Shown here: in pieces, positions 1 through 7,594 of the stretch
Layout: each line of letters opens with the position of its first letter
How positions within the stretch are numbered: position 1 is the first letter of the stretch
Source of the DNA: Hyphococcus sp.
Lineage (GTDB): Bacteria > Pseudomonadota > Alphaproteobacteria > Caulobacterales > Parvularculaceae
Assembly (NCBI GenBank): GCA_021604605.1
Contig: BQJH01000030.1
Span: 1 to 17,089, forward strand
DNA: 17,089 bases
Direction: 5' to 3'
Notes under the pieces: model-generated
Told to the model about the DNA's origin: nothing
The model's database searches: none
The model's input: only the letters and a program-made list of their open reading frames with translations
Translations under genes and position numbers: made by a program

Positions 1-2
1 GG

Positions 3-3000
3 TCCAAGAGAACGGCCGTGATGAAGCCGCAATGGCGGGCGCTATATGAATATTGCAACGCCGTTATGGAACCTTGGGACGGGCCAGCAGCAATAGCTGC
101 TTATGACGGTCAATGGGCGATCGCCGGACTTGACCGCAATGGCCTGCGCCCTTTGCGTTACGCCATCACCGATGATGGCATTCTTGCCGTTGGCTCAGAA
201 ACCGGGATGTGCCCGCTTGATGGCAAGTCCATAAAGACGCGCGGCGCGATTGAACCAGGTAGAATGATCGCTGTCGATCTGGATAATGCAGCCTACTACT
301 CATCTGACGATATTCTGGACAGGATATCGGAAAAGCATCCCTATACGGATTGGCTGGAGAATATTACCGAGCTTGAGCCGAAAATCGGCCCCGGCCCGGA
401 AGATCGCTTATACTCTTCCCAAGAGTTACACCAGCGCCAGTCGGCCGCCTCATATGACAGCGAAACCCTTGATCTCATCCTGCGCCCGATGGCGATGGAA
501 GGGAAGGAGGCAATCGGCTCTATGGGTGATGACACGCCTCTTGCTGTTCTCTCCAGTCGGTATCGACCGCTATCGCATTTTTTTCGACAGAACTTCAGTC
601 AGGTTACAAACCCGCCAATTGATCCCTTGAGAGAGGCAGGCGTGATGAGCCTGAAGACCCGGTTTAAAAACCTTGGCAATATTCTTGTCTCAAACGAAAG
701 CCAAACGGACGTTTTTGTTCTCGAAAGCCCAGTGTTGACAAATGGGATGTTTGCACGCCTAAAGAAATACCTTGATGAGAAAATTGTAGAAGTCGATTGC
801 ACATACGAGGTATCTTCAATCCGTAACGACGGACAAGCCTTAGGTGATGCGTTTCAACGCATTCGCCGTGATGCGCTTGATGCCGTTGAAAATGGCGCCG
901 GCCATATCATTCTGACCGATGAGCACGCAGGCAAAGATCGCATTTCAGCACCACTTATTCTTGCCGTCGGCGGCGTTCACTCGCATCTGACAAAAGCCGG
1001 TAAGCGCTCCTTTTGTTCTATCACCGTTCGTTCAGCAGAATGTGTGGATGCGCATTATATGGCCGTTCTCGTTGGTGCTGGCGCAACCGCTATTAACCCC
1101 TATCTGAGTTTTGACAGCCTCGCGGACGCCCATGAACGCGGACAATATGAAAACATGTCCCTTGGTGAGTGCGTCTATAACTACAAATGTGCGCTTGAGG
1201 CCGGTTTACTTAAAATCATCTCAAAAATGGGAATCTCGGTGATTTCCAGCTATCGCGGCGGATGTAACTTTGAAGCGTTGGGTCTGTCGCGCGCGTTGGT
1301 CGAAGAGTTCTTTCCGGGCATGACCAGCCGTGTTTCCGGTATTGGGTTGACGGGGCTGGAACAAAAAACAGCTAGCCTTCACAATATGGCGTGGAAAACC
1401 ACATCAACACAATTACCGATCGGTGGTTTTTATCGTCAACGCGCCCGTGGCGAAAATCATATATTCGAAGCGCAACTCGTTTCTGACCTGCAGCGCGCTG
1501 TCCGCAATGACGACTATGCAGCATATAAAGACTACTCTTCTGCATTAGCAGAACAGCCCCCCTCCCAGCTGCGCGACCTCTTATCCGTAGAAGATAACGT
1601 CAAACCTATTCACCTCGAAGATGTTGAGCATGGTGATGACATCCGCCGCCGCTTTGTCACACCCGGGATGTCTCTTGGCGCTTTGTCCCCGGAAGCGCAT
1701 GGCGTGCTGAACATCGCAATGAACCGTATCCGTGCTAAATCCGTTTCAGGAGAAGGCGGCGAAGACCCAGCCCGCTATCACCTTTTGCCGAATGGCGACA
1801 ACGCCAACTCAGCGATCAAACAAATCGCGTCCGGGCGGTTTGGCGTCACCGCGGAATATCTAAACCAATGTCGCGAGATCGAAATCAAAGTCGCCCAGGG
1901 CGCCAAGCCAGGCGAAGGCGGTCAACTTCCCGGTTTTAAAGTAACGGAATTTATTGCGCGGATGCGTCACGCAACGCCTGGCGTAACATTAATCTCCCCT
2001 CCACCTCATCATGACATTTATTCAATCGAAGATCTGGCGCAACTGATCTATGACCTCAAACAGATAAACCCGGTCGCACGCGTCTGCGTAAAGCTGGTTT
2101 CCGCATCTGGTATCGGCGCAATTGCCGCTGGCGTCGCTAAAGCGAAAGCCGATACGATTTTAATATCCGGCAATGTCGGCGGCACTGGCGCCAGCCCACA
2201 AACCTCCATCAAATTTGCTGGCGCCCCTTGGGAGCTTGGCCTTGCCGAAGCCCATCAGGTTCTCTCCATTAACAACCTGCGCAATAAGGTTACTCTTAGA
2301 ACAGATGGCGGTATCAGAAGAGGACGCGATGTTGTCATTGCGGCGATGCTCGGTGCAGAAGAGTTTGGTATCGGCACTGTATCACTTCTTGCATTGGGGT
2401 GTCTCATGGTTCGGCAATGTCACTCCAACACATGTCCGGTTGGTGTGTGTACGCAAGATGAAGCCTTGCGCCAACGATTTACCGGTGCAGCAGACCATGT
2501 CGTAAATTTGATGAGTTTCATCGCTGAAGAAGTTCGGGAAACCTTAGCGGCAATAGGCGCCAGATCCCTCGACGACATTATCGGTCGTACCGACCTATTA
2601 ACACAAGTGTCGCGCGGCGCAGCGCATCTTGATGACCTTGACCTCAACCCTATCCTTACGCGCATAGAAGATGAAGAAAGGCCTGTACGCGCCGCCTGCA
2701 ATACCCGCAATGAAGTTGACGATACGGTTGACCAACGCGTTTGGGATGATATTTCCGGATTTTTTGACCGCAAAGAGAAAGTGCAAATATCGCGCGCGAT
2801 TAAAAACACGGACAGAGCGGTTGGCGCACGCATCTCTTCGGAAATTGTCCGGCGTCTCAACCAAAACGAACTGGATGAAGGTCATTTAACTCTGCGGTTG
2901 AAAGGGTCAGCCGGGCAATCTCTTGGCGCTTTCTCGGTGCACGGACTGAAAATCATCGTTGACGGTGATGCAAATGACTATGTCGGAAAAGGACTTTCAG

Positions 3001-3473
3001 GCGCGACGATTGTAGTCAGGCCGGAAGATCAATCTCTCAACGAAAATGATGCAATCATTGGCAACACCTGCCTTTACGGCGCAACATCCGGCTCCCTCTT
3101 TGCTGCTGGCCAGGCAGGCGGACGATTTGCCGTCAGAAATTCCGGTGCGGTCACAGTCATAGAAGGCTGTTCGGCAAATGGTTGCGAGTATATGACTGGC
3201 GGGGTGGCGGTTATCCTTGGTCCGGTTGGAAACAACTTTGCAGCAGGCATGACTGGCGGCAAAGCGTATGTTCTTGATGAAGAAGATACTTTTGAAAACG
3301 TGGTCAATCCAGACACGGTTCAGTGGCGGCGCATGGATCTCGAAAAAGAAACTCAAGAATGCTTGTCTCTGATCCAACGACATTATGAGGCAACAAAATC
3401 ACCAAAAGCGCAGTTCATCATCAACAACTGGCGGTCAGTATCCGCCAAATTCTGGGTCATCGAAGGATTATAG
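3..3473 (+). CDS. gltB: Glutamate synthase large (alpha) subunit, 5'-truncated by window edge
   Basis: Large subunit of NADPH-dependent glutamate synthase (GOGAT). It makes two glutamates from glutamine and 2-oxoglutarate in the cytoplasm, working with the GltD flavoprotein. The frame is open to the window start, so only 1156 residues of a protein usually near 1500 are seen, and the N-terminal catalytic Cys lies upstream. In order: the end of the glutamine amidotransferase domain (EPWDGPAA, LDRNGLRPLRY), the central domain, the FMN-binding synthase domain (VSGEGGEDPARYH, KPGEGGQLPGFK, GGTGASPQTSIKFAG), then the C-terminal GXGXG beta-helix (GLSGATIVV, GGRFAVRNSGA, EYMTGGVAVILGPVG). The 3Fe-4S cysteines are visible at residues 800, 806 and 811 (CLMVRQCHSNTC), with the C-x5-C-x4-C spacing of the family. 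gltD does not follow; the next gene is tRNA-Tyr on the other strand. No strong terminator is seen after the stop. Confidence 0.97.
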   Translation, partial: SKRTAVMKPQWRALYEYCNAVMEPWDGPAAIAAYDGQWAIAGLDRNGLRPLRYAITDDGILAVGSETGMCPLDGKSIKTRGAIEPGRMIAVDLDNAAYYSSDDILDRISEKHPYTDWLENITELEPKIGPGPEDRLYSSQELHQRQSAASYDSETLDLILRPMAMEGKEAIGSMGDDTPLAVLSSRYRPLSHFFRQNFSQVTNPPIDPLREAGVMSLKTRFKNLGNILVSNESQTDVFVLESPVLTNGMFARLKKYLDEKIVEVDCTYEVSSIRNDGQALGDAFQRIRRDALDAVENGAGHIILTDEHAGKDRISAPLILAVGGVHSHLTKAGKRSFCSITVRSAECVDAHYMAVLVGAGATAINPYLSFDSLADAHERGQYENMSLGECVYNYKCALEAGLLKIISKMGISVISSYRGGCNFEALGLSRALVEEFFPGMTSRVSGIGLTGLEQKTASLHNMAWKTTSTQLPIGGFYRQRARGENHIFEAQLVSDLQRAVRNDDYAAYKDYSSALAEQPPSQLRDLLSVEDNVKPIHLEDVEHGDDIRRRFVTPGMSLGALSPEAHGVLNIAMNRIRAKSVSGEGGEDPARYHLLPNGDNANSAIKQIASGRFGVTAEYLNQCREIEIKVAQGAKPGEGGQLPGFKVTEFIARMRHATPGVTLISPPPHHDIYSIEDLAQLIYDLKQINPVARVCVKLVSASGIGAIAAGVAKAKADTILISGNVGGTGASPQTSIKFAGAPWELGLAEAHQVLSINNLRNKVTLRTDGGIRRGRDVVIAAMLGAEEFGIGTVSLLALGCLMVRQCHSNTCPVGVCTQDEALRQRFTGAADHVVNLMSFIAEEVRETLAAIGARSLDDIIGRTDLLTQVSRGAAHLDDLDLNPILTRIEDEERPVRAACNTRNEVDDTVDQRVWDDISGFFDRKEKVQISRAIKNTDRAVGARISSEIVRRLNQNELDEGHLTLRLKGSAGQSLGAFSVHGLKIIVDGDANDYVGKGLSGATIVVRPEDQSLNENDAIIGNTCLYGATSGSLFAAGQAGGRFAVRNSGAVTVIEGCSANGCEYMTGGVAVILGPVGNNFAAGMTGGKAYVLDEEDTFENVVNPDTVQWRRMDLEKETQECLSLIQRHYEATKSPKAQFIINNWRSVSAKFWVIEGL

Positions 3474-3630
3474 TTCTTTAGGTCCGCCCGCATCTGTTCA
3501 GAAAAGAAGAATTGCCCGCAAATAGGCTCGAGCCAGTTTAATTCCGACTGCATGCCTAGTGAAAGTCAGAACTGAAGATTCTGAGGGCGCCTGAGCGACG
3601 GCCCGGCAAGCACCAGCGTACAACTAATAA

Positions 3631-3715
3631 TGGTGGAGGGGGTTGGATTCGAACCAACGTACGCTAAGCGGGCAGATTTACAGTCTGCTGGATTTAACCA
3701 CTCTCCCACCCCTCC
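3631..3715 (-). tRNA. tRNA-Tyr (anticodon GUA), CCA encoded
   Basis: An 85-nt class II tRNA read on the minus strand. The seven-pair acceptor stem is GGAGGGG with CCCCTCC, followed by discriminator A and an encoded CCA (3631-3633). The anticodon stem is GCAGA/TCTGC with loop CTGTAAA, giving anticodon GTA (tyrosine). The T arm GTTGG-TTCGAAT-CCAAC is perfect. The variable region between the anticodon and T arms is long, as expected for bacterial tRNA-Tyr. It is transcribed away from rlmB, so the 183-nt gap 3716-3898 must hold promoters for both. The downstream 3474-3630 gap shows only a weak inverted repeat (TCAGAA/TTCTGA) without a T-run, so the termination site is unclear. Confidence 0.97.
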
Positions 3716-3763
3716 ACAGAAGCGCTGTAACCCAAATAACGGGGATCATCAGCTGGCGGTTTT

Positions 3764-3779
3764 GGGGCTATTCAGCCCC
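3764..3779. repeat. GC-rich hairpin in the tRNA-Tyr / rlmB divergent gap
   Basis: GGGGCT and AGCCCC form a perfect six-pair stem around the loop ATTC. No T-run follows on either strand, so it is not a standard intrinsic terminator. It lies about 50 nt upstream of the tRNA-Tyr 5' end and 120 nt upstream of rlmB. It could be a leader structure or a protein site, or it could be chance. Confidence 0.35.
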
Positions 3780-3807
3780 CATCTCGCCGGGAGAACGGGG
3801 TCTATAA

Positions 3808-3821
3808 CCGCGCGCGCGCGC
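3808..3821. repeat. Alternating CG tract
   Basis: An uninterrupted alternating C/G dinucleotide run of about 14 bases, between the divergent tRNA-Tyr and rlmB genes. Such tracts can adopt Z-DNA under negative supercoiling. No function is visible, and its interest comes only from its position in a divergent promoter region. Confidence 0.6.
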
Positions 3822-3898
3822 CTTCGCAACCGTTCCGTCGCACTGTGCCCGAAAGTTTTCTGGTTTCACACGGCGCATAAAACCGCTAAGCCCAAAAA

Positions 3899-4699
3899 AT
3901 GGCGCATATGAAACACCCAAAGCCCACCCAATCGAGAAATAAGCCTTCTTCCAAGCGATCCTCGGGGCCTGATCGTGTCTGGCTTTACGGCCGACATGCG
4001 GTGGCCGCCGCCCTGGCCAATTCTGACCGGCGGCTAAGGCGTGTTCTGGCGACCAGGAACGCCGCCGACTGGCTAAACGGACAAGCTATTGAGGCTAGTA
4101 TCCTTGAAAAGCTGGAAGATGCCAAACCAGATGCAATCGACAATTCGCTCCCGCCCGGCGCCGTTCATCAGGGGCTGGCCGCTGAATTTTTTGACCTGCC
4201 TCGCGCGAGACTGAAAGACGCCTGCGCGCCGGCGATCGCTGAGCAGCCCGTTCTGGTCCTCGACCAGATCACAGATCCGCAAAATATCGGAGCGATTTTC
4301 AGGACCGCAGCGGCCTTTAACGCCAAGGCCATTATCGTCCAGGACAGGCGCACGCCGCCCCTGTCCGGTGCTCTTGCAAAAGCCGCGGCCGGAGGCATTG
4401 AAGCCGTCCCATGTGTTAAAGTCGTCAACATTGCCCGCGCGCTCGAAGCGTTAAACGACCTCGGTTATGAAACCGTCGGTCTCGCGGGGGAAGCATCGGC
4501 AAATCTTTCCGTTTTAGATCCCAAAAAACCAATTGCGTTTGTTCTCGGCGCTGAAGGCGCAGGGCTTCGAAAGCTTGTAGCGGAAACATGCACGACGCTA
4601 GCGCGCATTCCTATTGCGCCGGCAATGGAAAGTCTTAACGTTGCGACTGCCGCCGCCATCAGCCTTTACGAAAGAGCGCGCATTCAAGACAAAGAATAG
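3899..4699 (+). CDS. rlmB: 23S rRNA (guanosine-2'-O-)-methyltransferase RlmB, SpoU/TrmH family
   Basis: A 266-aa SPOUT-class enzyme that 2'-O-methylates a guanosine in the peptidyl-transferase region of 23S rRNA (G2251 in E. coli) using S-adenosylmethionine. A basic, low-complexity tail of about 25 residues precedes the substrate-binding domain, which opens with VWLYGRHAVAAAL (residues 27-39). The three SpoU motifs are present: DPQNIGAIFRTAAAF (126-140, with the conserved Asn and Arg), FVLGAEGAGLR (214-224) and IPIAPAMESLNVATAAAISLYE in two parts from 237. A second in-frame ATG lies at 3908, and neither start has a clear Shine-Dalgarno. It is the first gene of a five-gene plus-strand run, with the next gene 9 nt downstream. 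TrmH-type tRNA methylases share these motifs, but the N-terminal domain and length favour RlmB. Confidence 0.92.
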   Translation: MAHMKHPKPTQSRNKPSSKRSSGPDRVWLYGRHAVAAALANSDRRLRRVLATRNAADWLNGQAIEASILEKLEDAKPDAIDNSLPPGAVHQGLAAEFFDLPRARLKDACAPAIAEQPVLVLDQITDPQNIGAIFRTAAAFNAKAIIVQDRRTPPLSGALAKAAAGGIEAVPCVKVVNIARALEALNDLGYETVGLAGEASANLSVLDPKKPIAFVLGAEGAGLRKLVAETCTTLARIPIAPAMESLNVATAAAISLYERARIQDKE

Positions 4700-4708
4700 G
4701 AAACCGTC

Positions 4709-5338
4709 ATGACCAAAACGCCAGTTTTATATCATTGCCCTCAAACACGCGGCGTCACCACCCATTGGATGAATGAAGAACTTGGCGCTCCGTGTGAGAT
4801 TAGCCTTGTCGACATCAAAAAGGCTGATCACAAAAAGCCTGACTATCTTAAACTGAACCCGATGGGGAAAATCCCTACCCTCGTTCATGAGGGCGTAGCG
4901 GTTACCGAAGCGGCCGCCATATGCGCTTATCTGGCTGACGCATTTGCTGATAAGGGGCTGGCGCCTTCACTGGATGATCCAAAACGCGGCGCCTATTATC
5001 GGTTGATGTTTTTTGCCCCGAGTTGCATCGAACCTGCCATGCTCGATAAATTTTCAGGTACGGTTCGGGAAAACCCAAGCTCTGCGGGGCATGGTTCAGT
5101 TGAGGATGTTCTGGGTGCTATCGATCAAGCGCTAGAAACCGGGCCTTACCTTCTTGGTGAAAAATTTAGTGCTGCTGACGTTATTTTCGGGTCAACATTA
5201 AACTTCGCGCTGATGTTTGGGGCGTTCGATAAAAAACCACTTTATACAGAATATGTTGACCGCCTGCTGGCGCGCCCCGCCGCAAAGCGATCGCACGAAA
5301 AGAATGAAGCTTACGCCAATGACCTGGGCTGGGAGTGA
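4709..5338 (+). CDS. Glutathione S-transferase family protein
   Basis: A 209-aa cytosolic GST. The N-terminal thioredoxin fold opens with LYHCPQTRG (residues 7-15), where the catalytic Ser/Thr/Cys usually sits; here Cys10 and Thr13 are candidates. It continues to the glutathione-binding segment LNPMGKIPTLV with the cis-proline, then TEAAAICAYLADAF, where the usual Ser after Glu is Ala. The C-terminal helical domain has the signature GPYLLGEKFSAADVIFGS, including the N-capping/hydrophobic staple region. The ATG follows rlmB by 9 nt behind a short GGAAA. Its end nearly touches the GFA gene, suggesting translational coupling. The physiological substrate cannot be told from sequence; roles in detoxification or thiol-redox chemistry are typical of the family. 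Confidence 0.9.
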   Translation: MTKTPVLYHCPQTRGVTTHWMNEELGAPCEISLVDIKKADHKKPDYLKLNPMGKIPTLVHEGVAVTEAAAICAYLADAFADKGLAPSLDDPKRGAYYRLMFFAPSCIEPAMLDKFSGTVRENPSSAGHGSVEDVLGAIDQALETGPYLLGEKFSAADVIFGSTLNFALMFGAFDKKPLYTEYVDRLLARPAAKRSHEKNEAYANDLGWE

Positions 5339-5340
5339 CC

Positions 5341-5718
5341 ATGGTTGATCATACCGGTGCGTGTCAGTGCGGGGCCGTAAAATTTACAGCCCATGGCGAG
5401 CCCAAATTTATCAGCAATTGTCACTGCGCCGCCTGCCGGAAAGCGACAGGCGCGGCGTTTTCCACCTGGGTTGGGTTTGAGAAAGACAATATTCGTTGGT
5501 TGAAAGAGCCCCCAAGCTTTTATCAAAGCTCACCCGGCGTTAAACGCGGGTTTTGCCCAGCCTGCGGCACGCCTTTGACATATGCAGGAAAGAAATGGCC
5601 CGGAGAAACTCATATCATGATCGGCGCCTTTGACGATCCATCAGTCTTCGTCCCCCGTATAGAGGTCTTTACCGACGAAGCCCTTGATTGGGCGTTGCCG
5701 AAAAAGGACCACGAATGA
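5341..5718 (+). CDS. GFA-family (glutathione-dependent formaldehyde-activating enzyme-like) zinc protein
   Basis: A 125-aa small zinc-binding protein. The cysteines match the GFA/CENP-V fold: C8 and C10 in GACQCGAV, C27, C29 and C32 in NCHCAACRKATGAAF, and C72 and C75 in GFCPACGTPLTY. True Gfa condenses formaldehyde with glutathione, but most family members have no proven activity. I chose ATG 5341 because the family starts just before the first CxC. A GTG at 5335 is in frame and overlaps the GST stop. It follows the GST by 2 nt and overlaps the SDR start by 4 nt (ATGA), so it is clearly co-transcribed. The pairing with a GST makes a glutathione-related role attractive, though this is inference. 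Confidence 0.88.
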   Translation: MVDHTGACQCGAVKFTAHGEPKFISNCHCAACRKATGAAFSTWVGFEKDNIRWLKEPPSFYQSSPGVKRGFCPACGTPLTYAGKKWPGETHIMIGAFDDPSVFVPRIEVFTDEALDWALPKKDHE

Positions 5719-6584
5719 CCCATCCGCAACAAACTGCTGTCGTCACCGGCGTCTCCACTGGCATTGGCCGCGCGATCGCCAAAACACTGATCGATAATGG
5801 ATGGCGGGTTTTTGGCAGTGTGCGAAAAGAAAATGACGCCAAAGCTGCACAAGATGCGTTAGGCGATCAATTCTCCCCCTTATTGTTTGATGTGACTGAT
5901 CCGGATGCCATCGCCAGCGCAGCACAGAGCGTTCGCGCTGACTTAAACGGCCAAGCTCTAAACGGTCTCGTAAATAATGCCGGGATCGCTGTAGGCGGGC
6001 CTTTGCGATACTTGCCGCCAGAAGAATTAAAACAGCAATTTGACGTAAATATTTTCGGCGTTCTGCACGTCACGCAGGCTTTTTTACCGCTGTTAGGTGC
6101 AGACCACACGATGAAAGGTCCACGCGGGAAAATCGTCAATATGAGTTCGGTTGCGGGCAAAATGGCCTCCCCGATTATGGGGCCTTACTCCATGTCCAAA
6201 CATGCACTTGAGGCGTTTACCGTCAGCCTCAGGCGCGAACTGTTGATGCACGGCATTGATGTGGTGGCTGTTGGCCCCGGCGCTATTCAAACCCCAATCT
6301 GGGATAAGGCCGACGATATCGACGCAGAAAATTATAAAGGCACAGAGTATTACGACATTCTGGTTGGCATGCGCAAAAAGATGCAGGAATTTGGCGCTGA
6401 AGGGCTACCGCCTGAAGCTGTGGGCAACCTTGCCTATGACATCCTGAATGGAACGAAGCAAAAAACGCGTTATGCGATCCTAAAGGACAAGTTTGCAAAC
6501 TGGACTTTGCCGCAATTCCTGCCTTCGCGCCTGGTCGACAAATTCGTGGCTGACCGCTTTGGCTTCCCGTCAAAGGTGGAATAA
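5715..6584 (+). CDS. Classical short-chain dehydrogenase/reductase
   Basis: A 289-aa NAD(P)-dependent oxidoreductase of the classical SDR type. The Rossmann glycine motif is TGVSTGIG (residues 11-18), NNAG is at 87-90, the catalytic Asn is in DVNIFG (Asn112), Ser145 in NMSSVAG, and Tyr158 with Lys162 in YSMSK. Arg37 in FGSVRKEN suggests NADP(H) preference. The length and the GPGAIQTPIW loop resemble the 17-beta-hydroxysteroid-dehydrogenase-like branch, but the substrate is unknown. The chosen ATG (5715) overlaps the GFA stop as ATGA and follows AAAGGA at good spacing. Longer in-frame starts inside the upstream gene are unlikely. It is followed 4 nt later by the HAD gene. Confidence 0.92.
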   Translation: MTHPQQTAVVTGVSTGIGRAIAKTLIDNGWRVFGSVRKENDAKAAQDALGDQFSPLLFDVTDPDAIASAAQSVRADLNGQALNGLVNNAGIAVGGPLRYLPPEELKQQFDVNIFGVLHVTQAFLPLLGADHTMKGPRGKIVNMSSVAGKMASPIMGPYSMSKHALEAFTVSLRRELLMHGIDVVAVGPGAIQTPIWDKADDIDAENYKGTEYYDILVGMRKKMQEFGAEGLPPEAVGNLAYDILNGTKQKTRYAILKDKFANWTLPQFLPSRLVDKFVADRFGFPSKVE

Positions 6585-6588
6585 CTCA

Positions 6589-7230
6589 GTGGCGTATAAG
6601 GCGGTTATCTTTGATTTTGGCGGTGTCTTTACAACCTCCCCATTGCAGAATTTTGCTGCTTTTGAAAAAGAACATGGCTTGCCGGAAAAGTTTATTGGCG
6701 GTGTTATTAAAGCGAACCATCATGAAAATGCCTGGGCGCAATTTGAACGATCAGAGATTTCACTGGAAAAATTTGACACACTCTTTGCCAAAGAAAGCAG
6801 AGAAGCGGGCTATGAGATAACAGGCGCGACGCTTGTTTCACTGCTACGCTTGGAATTATACCCGGAAATGATTGATGCTTTGACGCGCGTCAAAAGCAAG
6901 GGCTTAAAAACAGGGTGTATTACAAACAACATTCCTAAATTTGACAACGATGCAATGATCGCTGACGCAGAAAAGATCGGTCTTGTTAAAAAGACTCTAG
7001 CTCTATTTGATCATGTGATTGAATCTTCAAAAGCGGGTGTGCGCAAACCGGAACCACGTATTTATGAAATGATGTGCGAAGCGTTGAACACTCCGCCCCA
7101 GGATTGCATTTTTCTCGATGATCTCGGCATCAATCTAAAACCGGCAAAAGCTATGGGCATGGCTACGATCAAAGTCCCGATTGGAGATGTACGCCCGGCC
7201 ATAAAAGAGCTGGAAAATCTTATATTGTAG
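6589..7230 (+). CDS. HAD-superfamily hydrolase, ACAD10/epoxide-hydrolase N-domain-like
   Basis: A 213-aa cytosolic HAD-fold protein. Motif I is VIFDFGGVFT, with nucleophile Asp9, but the Asp+2 acid/base position is Gly. Motif II is the Thr in CITNN, motif III the Lys in GVRKPEPRIYE, and motif IV is FLDDLGINLKPAKAMGM. This combination (DxGGVxT plus TNN plus DDLGxNLKPA) is typical of HAD-IA proteins related to the N-terminal domains of ACAD10 and soluble epoxide hydrolase. The GTG start at 6589 is chosen because it follows the SDR stop by 4 nt and has AAGGTGGA upstream. Frames extending further upstream overlap the SDR. It is the last gene of the rlmB run. The loss of the second Asp makes ordinary phosphatase chemistry uncertain. 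Confidence 0.87.
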   Translation: MAYKAVIFDFGGVFTTSPLQNFAAFEKEHGLPEKFIGGVIKANHHENAWAQFERSEISLEKFDTLFAKESREAGYEITGATLVSLLRLELYPEMIDALTRVKSKGLKTGCITNNIPKFDNDAMIADAEKIGLVKKTLALFDHVIESSKAGVRKPEPRIYEMMCEALNTPPQDCIFLDDLGINLKPAKAMGMATIKVPIGDVRPAIKELENLIL

Positions 7231-7276
7231 CCAACAAGGCTTAGTGAATTCGGGCAAAAAGCTACAATTTGTGCGA

Positions 7277-7305
7277 TTGAACTCCGTTCCTTCACCATGT
7301 ACATT
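7277..7305 (+). promoter_or_regulatory. Predicted sigma-70-type promoter for the 52-aa membrane protein
   Basis: A -35 box TTGAAC (7277-7282) and a -10 box TACATT (7300-7305) are separated by exactly 17 nt. This predicts a start near 7312 and a 5' leader of about 26 nt before the ATG at 7338. It lies just downstream of the HAD gene, so the small gene need not depend on the upstream operon. Confidence 0.5.
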
Positions 7306-7337
7306 TCCTACAGACATCAATGGGAGCGTATATCGTT

Positions 7338-7496
7338 ATGAAAAACATCCTCGTACTTGTTGTAATCGCAGTGTTGGCTTTTGGCGGTTGGTATTTTTAT
7401 CAGGAGTCACAAAAAAGCGATCTTGAAAAAGCCGCTGAAGACATGGCGGACAGCATGGAAGACGCCGCCGAAAATATTGCCGACGAACTCGACTAG
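7338..7496 (+). CDS. Small single-pass membrane protein with acidic helical tail (52 aa)
   Basis: A 52-aa protein I do not recognise. It starts MKNILVLVVIAVLAFGGWYF, a single hydrophobic segment of about 17 residues after one Lys, without a lipobox Cys. The tail is strongly acidic and Ala-rich (EKAAEDMADSMEDAAENI), with hydrophobic residues at roughly heptad spacing, so an amphipathic helix is likely. GGGAG lies 11 nt before the ATG. A promoter-like pair lies upstream and a strong intrinsic terminator starts 23 nt after the stop, which strongly supports a real, separately transcribed gene. The tail is reminiscent of entericidin-type peptides, but the lipoprotein cysteine is missing, so I do not assign that family. 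It is easily lost in annotation because of its size. Confidence 0.75.
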   Translation: MKNILVLVVIAVLAFGGWYFYQESQKSDLEKAAEDMADSMEDAAENIADELD

Positions 7497-7519
7497 GCAA
7501 TTATCGCATTCAAAAATCT

Positions 7520-7545
7520 AGGGTCGGCATTGTCGGCCCTTTTTT
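7520..7545 (+). terminator. Rho-independent terminator after the 52-aa gene
   Basis: A nine-pair stem, AGGGTCGGC (7520-7528) with GTCGGCCCT (7532-7540), including two G-U pairs and a 3-nt loop ATT, followed at once by a run of T (7540-7545). It separates the small membrane protein gene from aidB. Confidence 0.85.
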
Positions 7546-7594
7546 ATGCATGAATTGATTTCGCTCGCCGCCACCCTGGGCTAAACATACTCCC

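Noticed and set aside
2420..2860. A 146-codon minus-strand frame inside gltB
   Set aside because: It is the shadow of the conserved GltB FMN/Fe-S region, with a Ser/Arg-rich composition typical of antisense frames.
2997..3383. A 128-codon minus-strand frame inside the 3' end of gltB
   Set aside because: It is antisense to the GXGXG domain, with no start signal or known motif.
3630..3911. A 93-codon plus-strand frame beginning MVEGVGFEPTYAKRADLQSA
   Set aside because: It is the antisense reading of tRNA-Tyr, a well-known source of spurious proteins with the GVGFEPT start.
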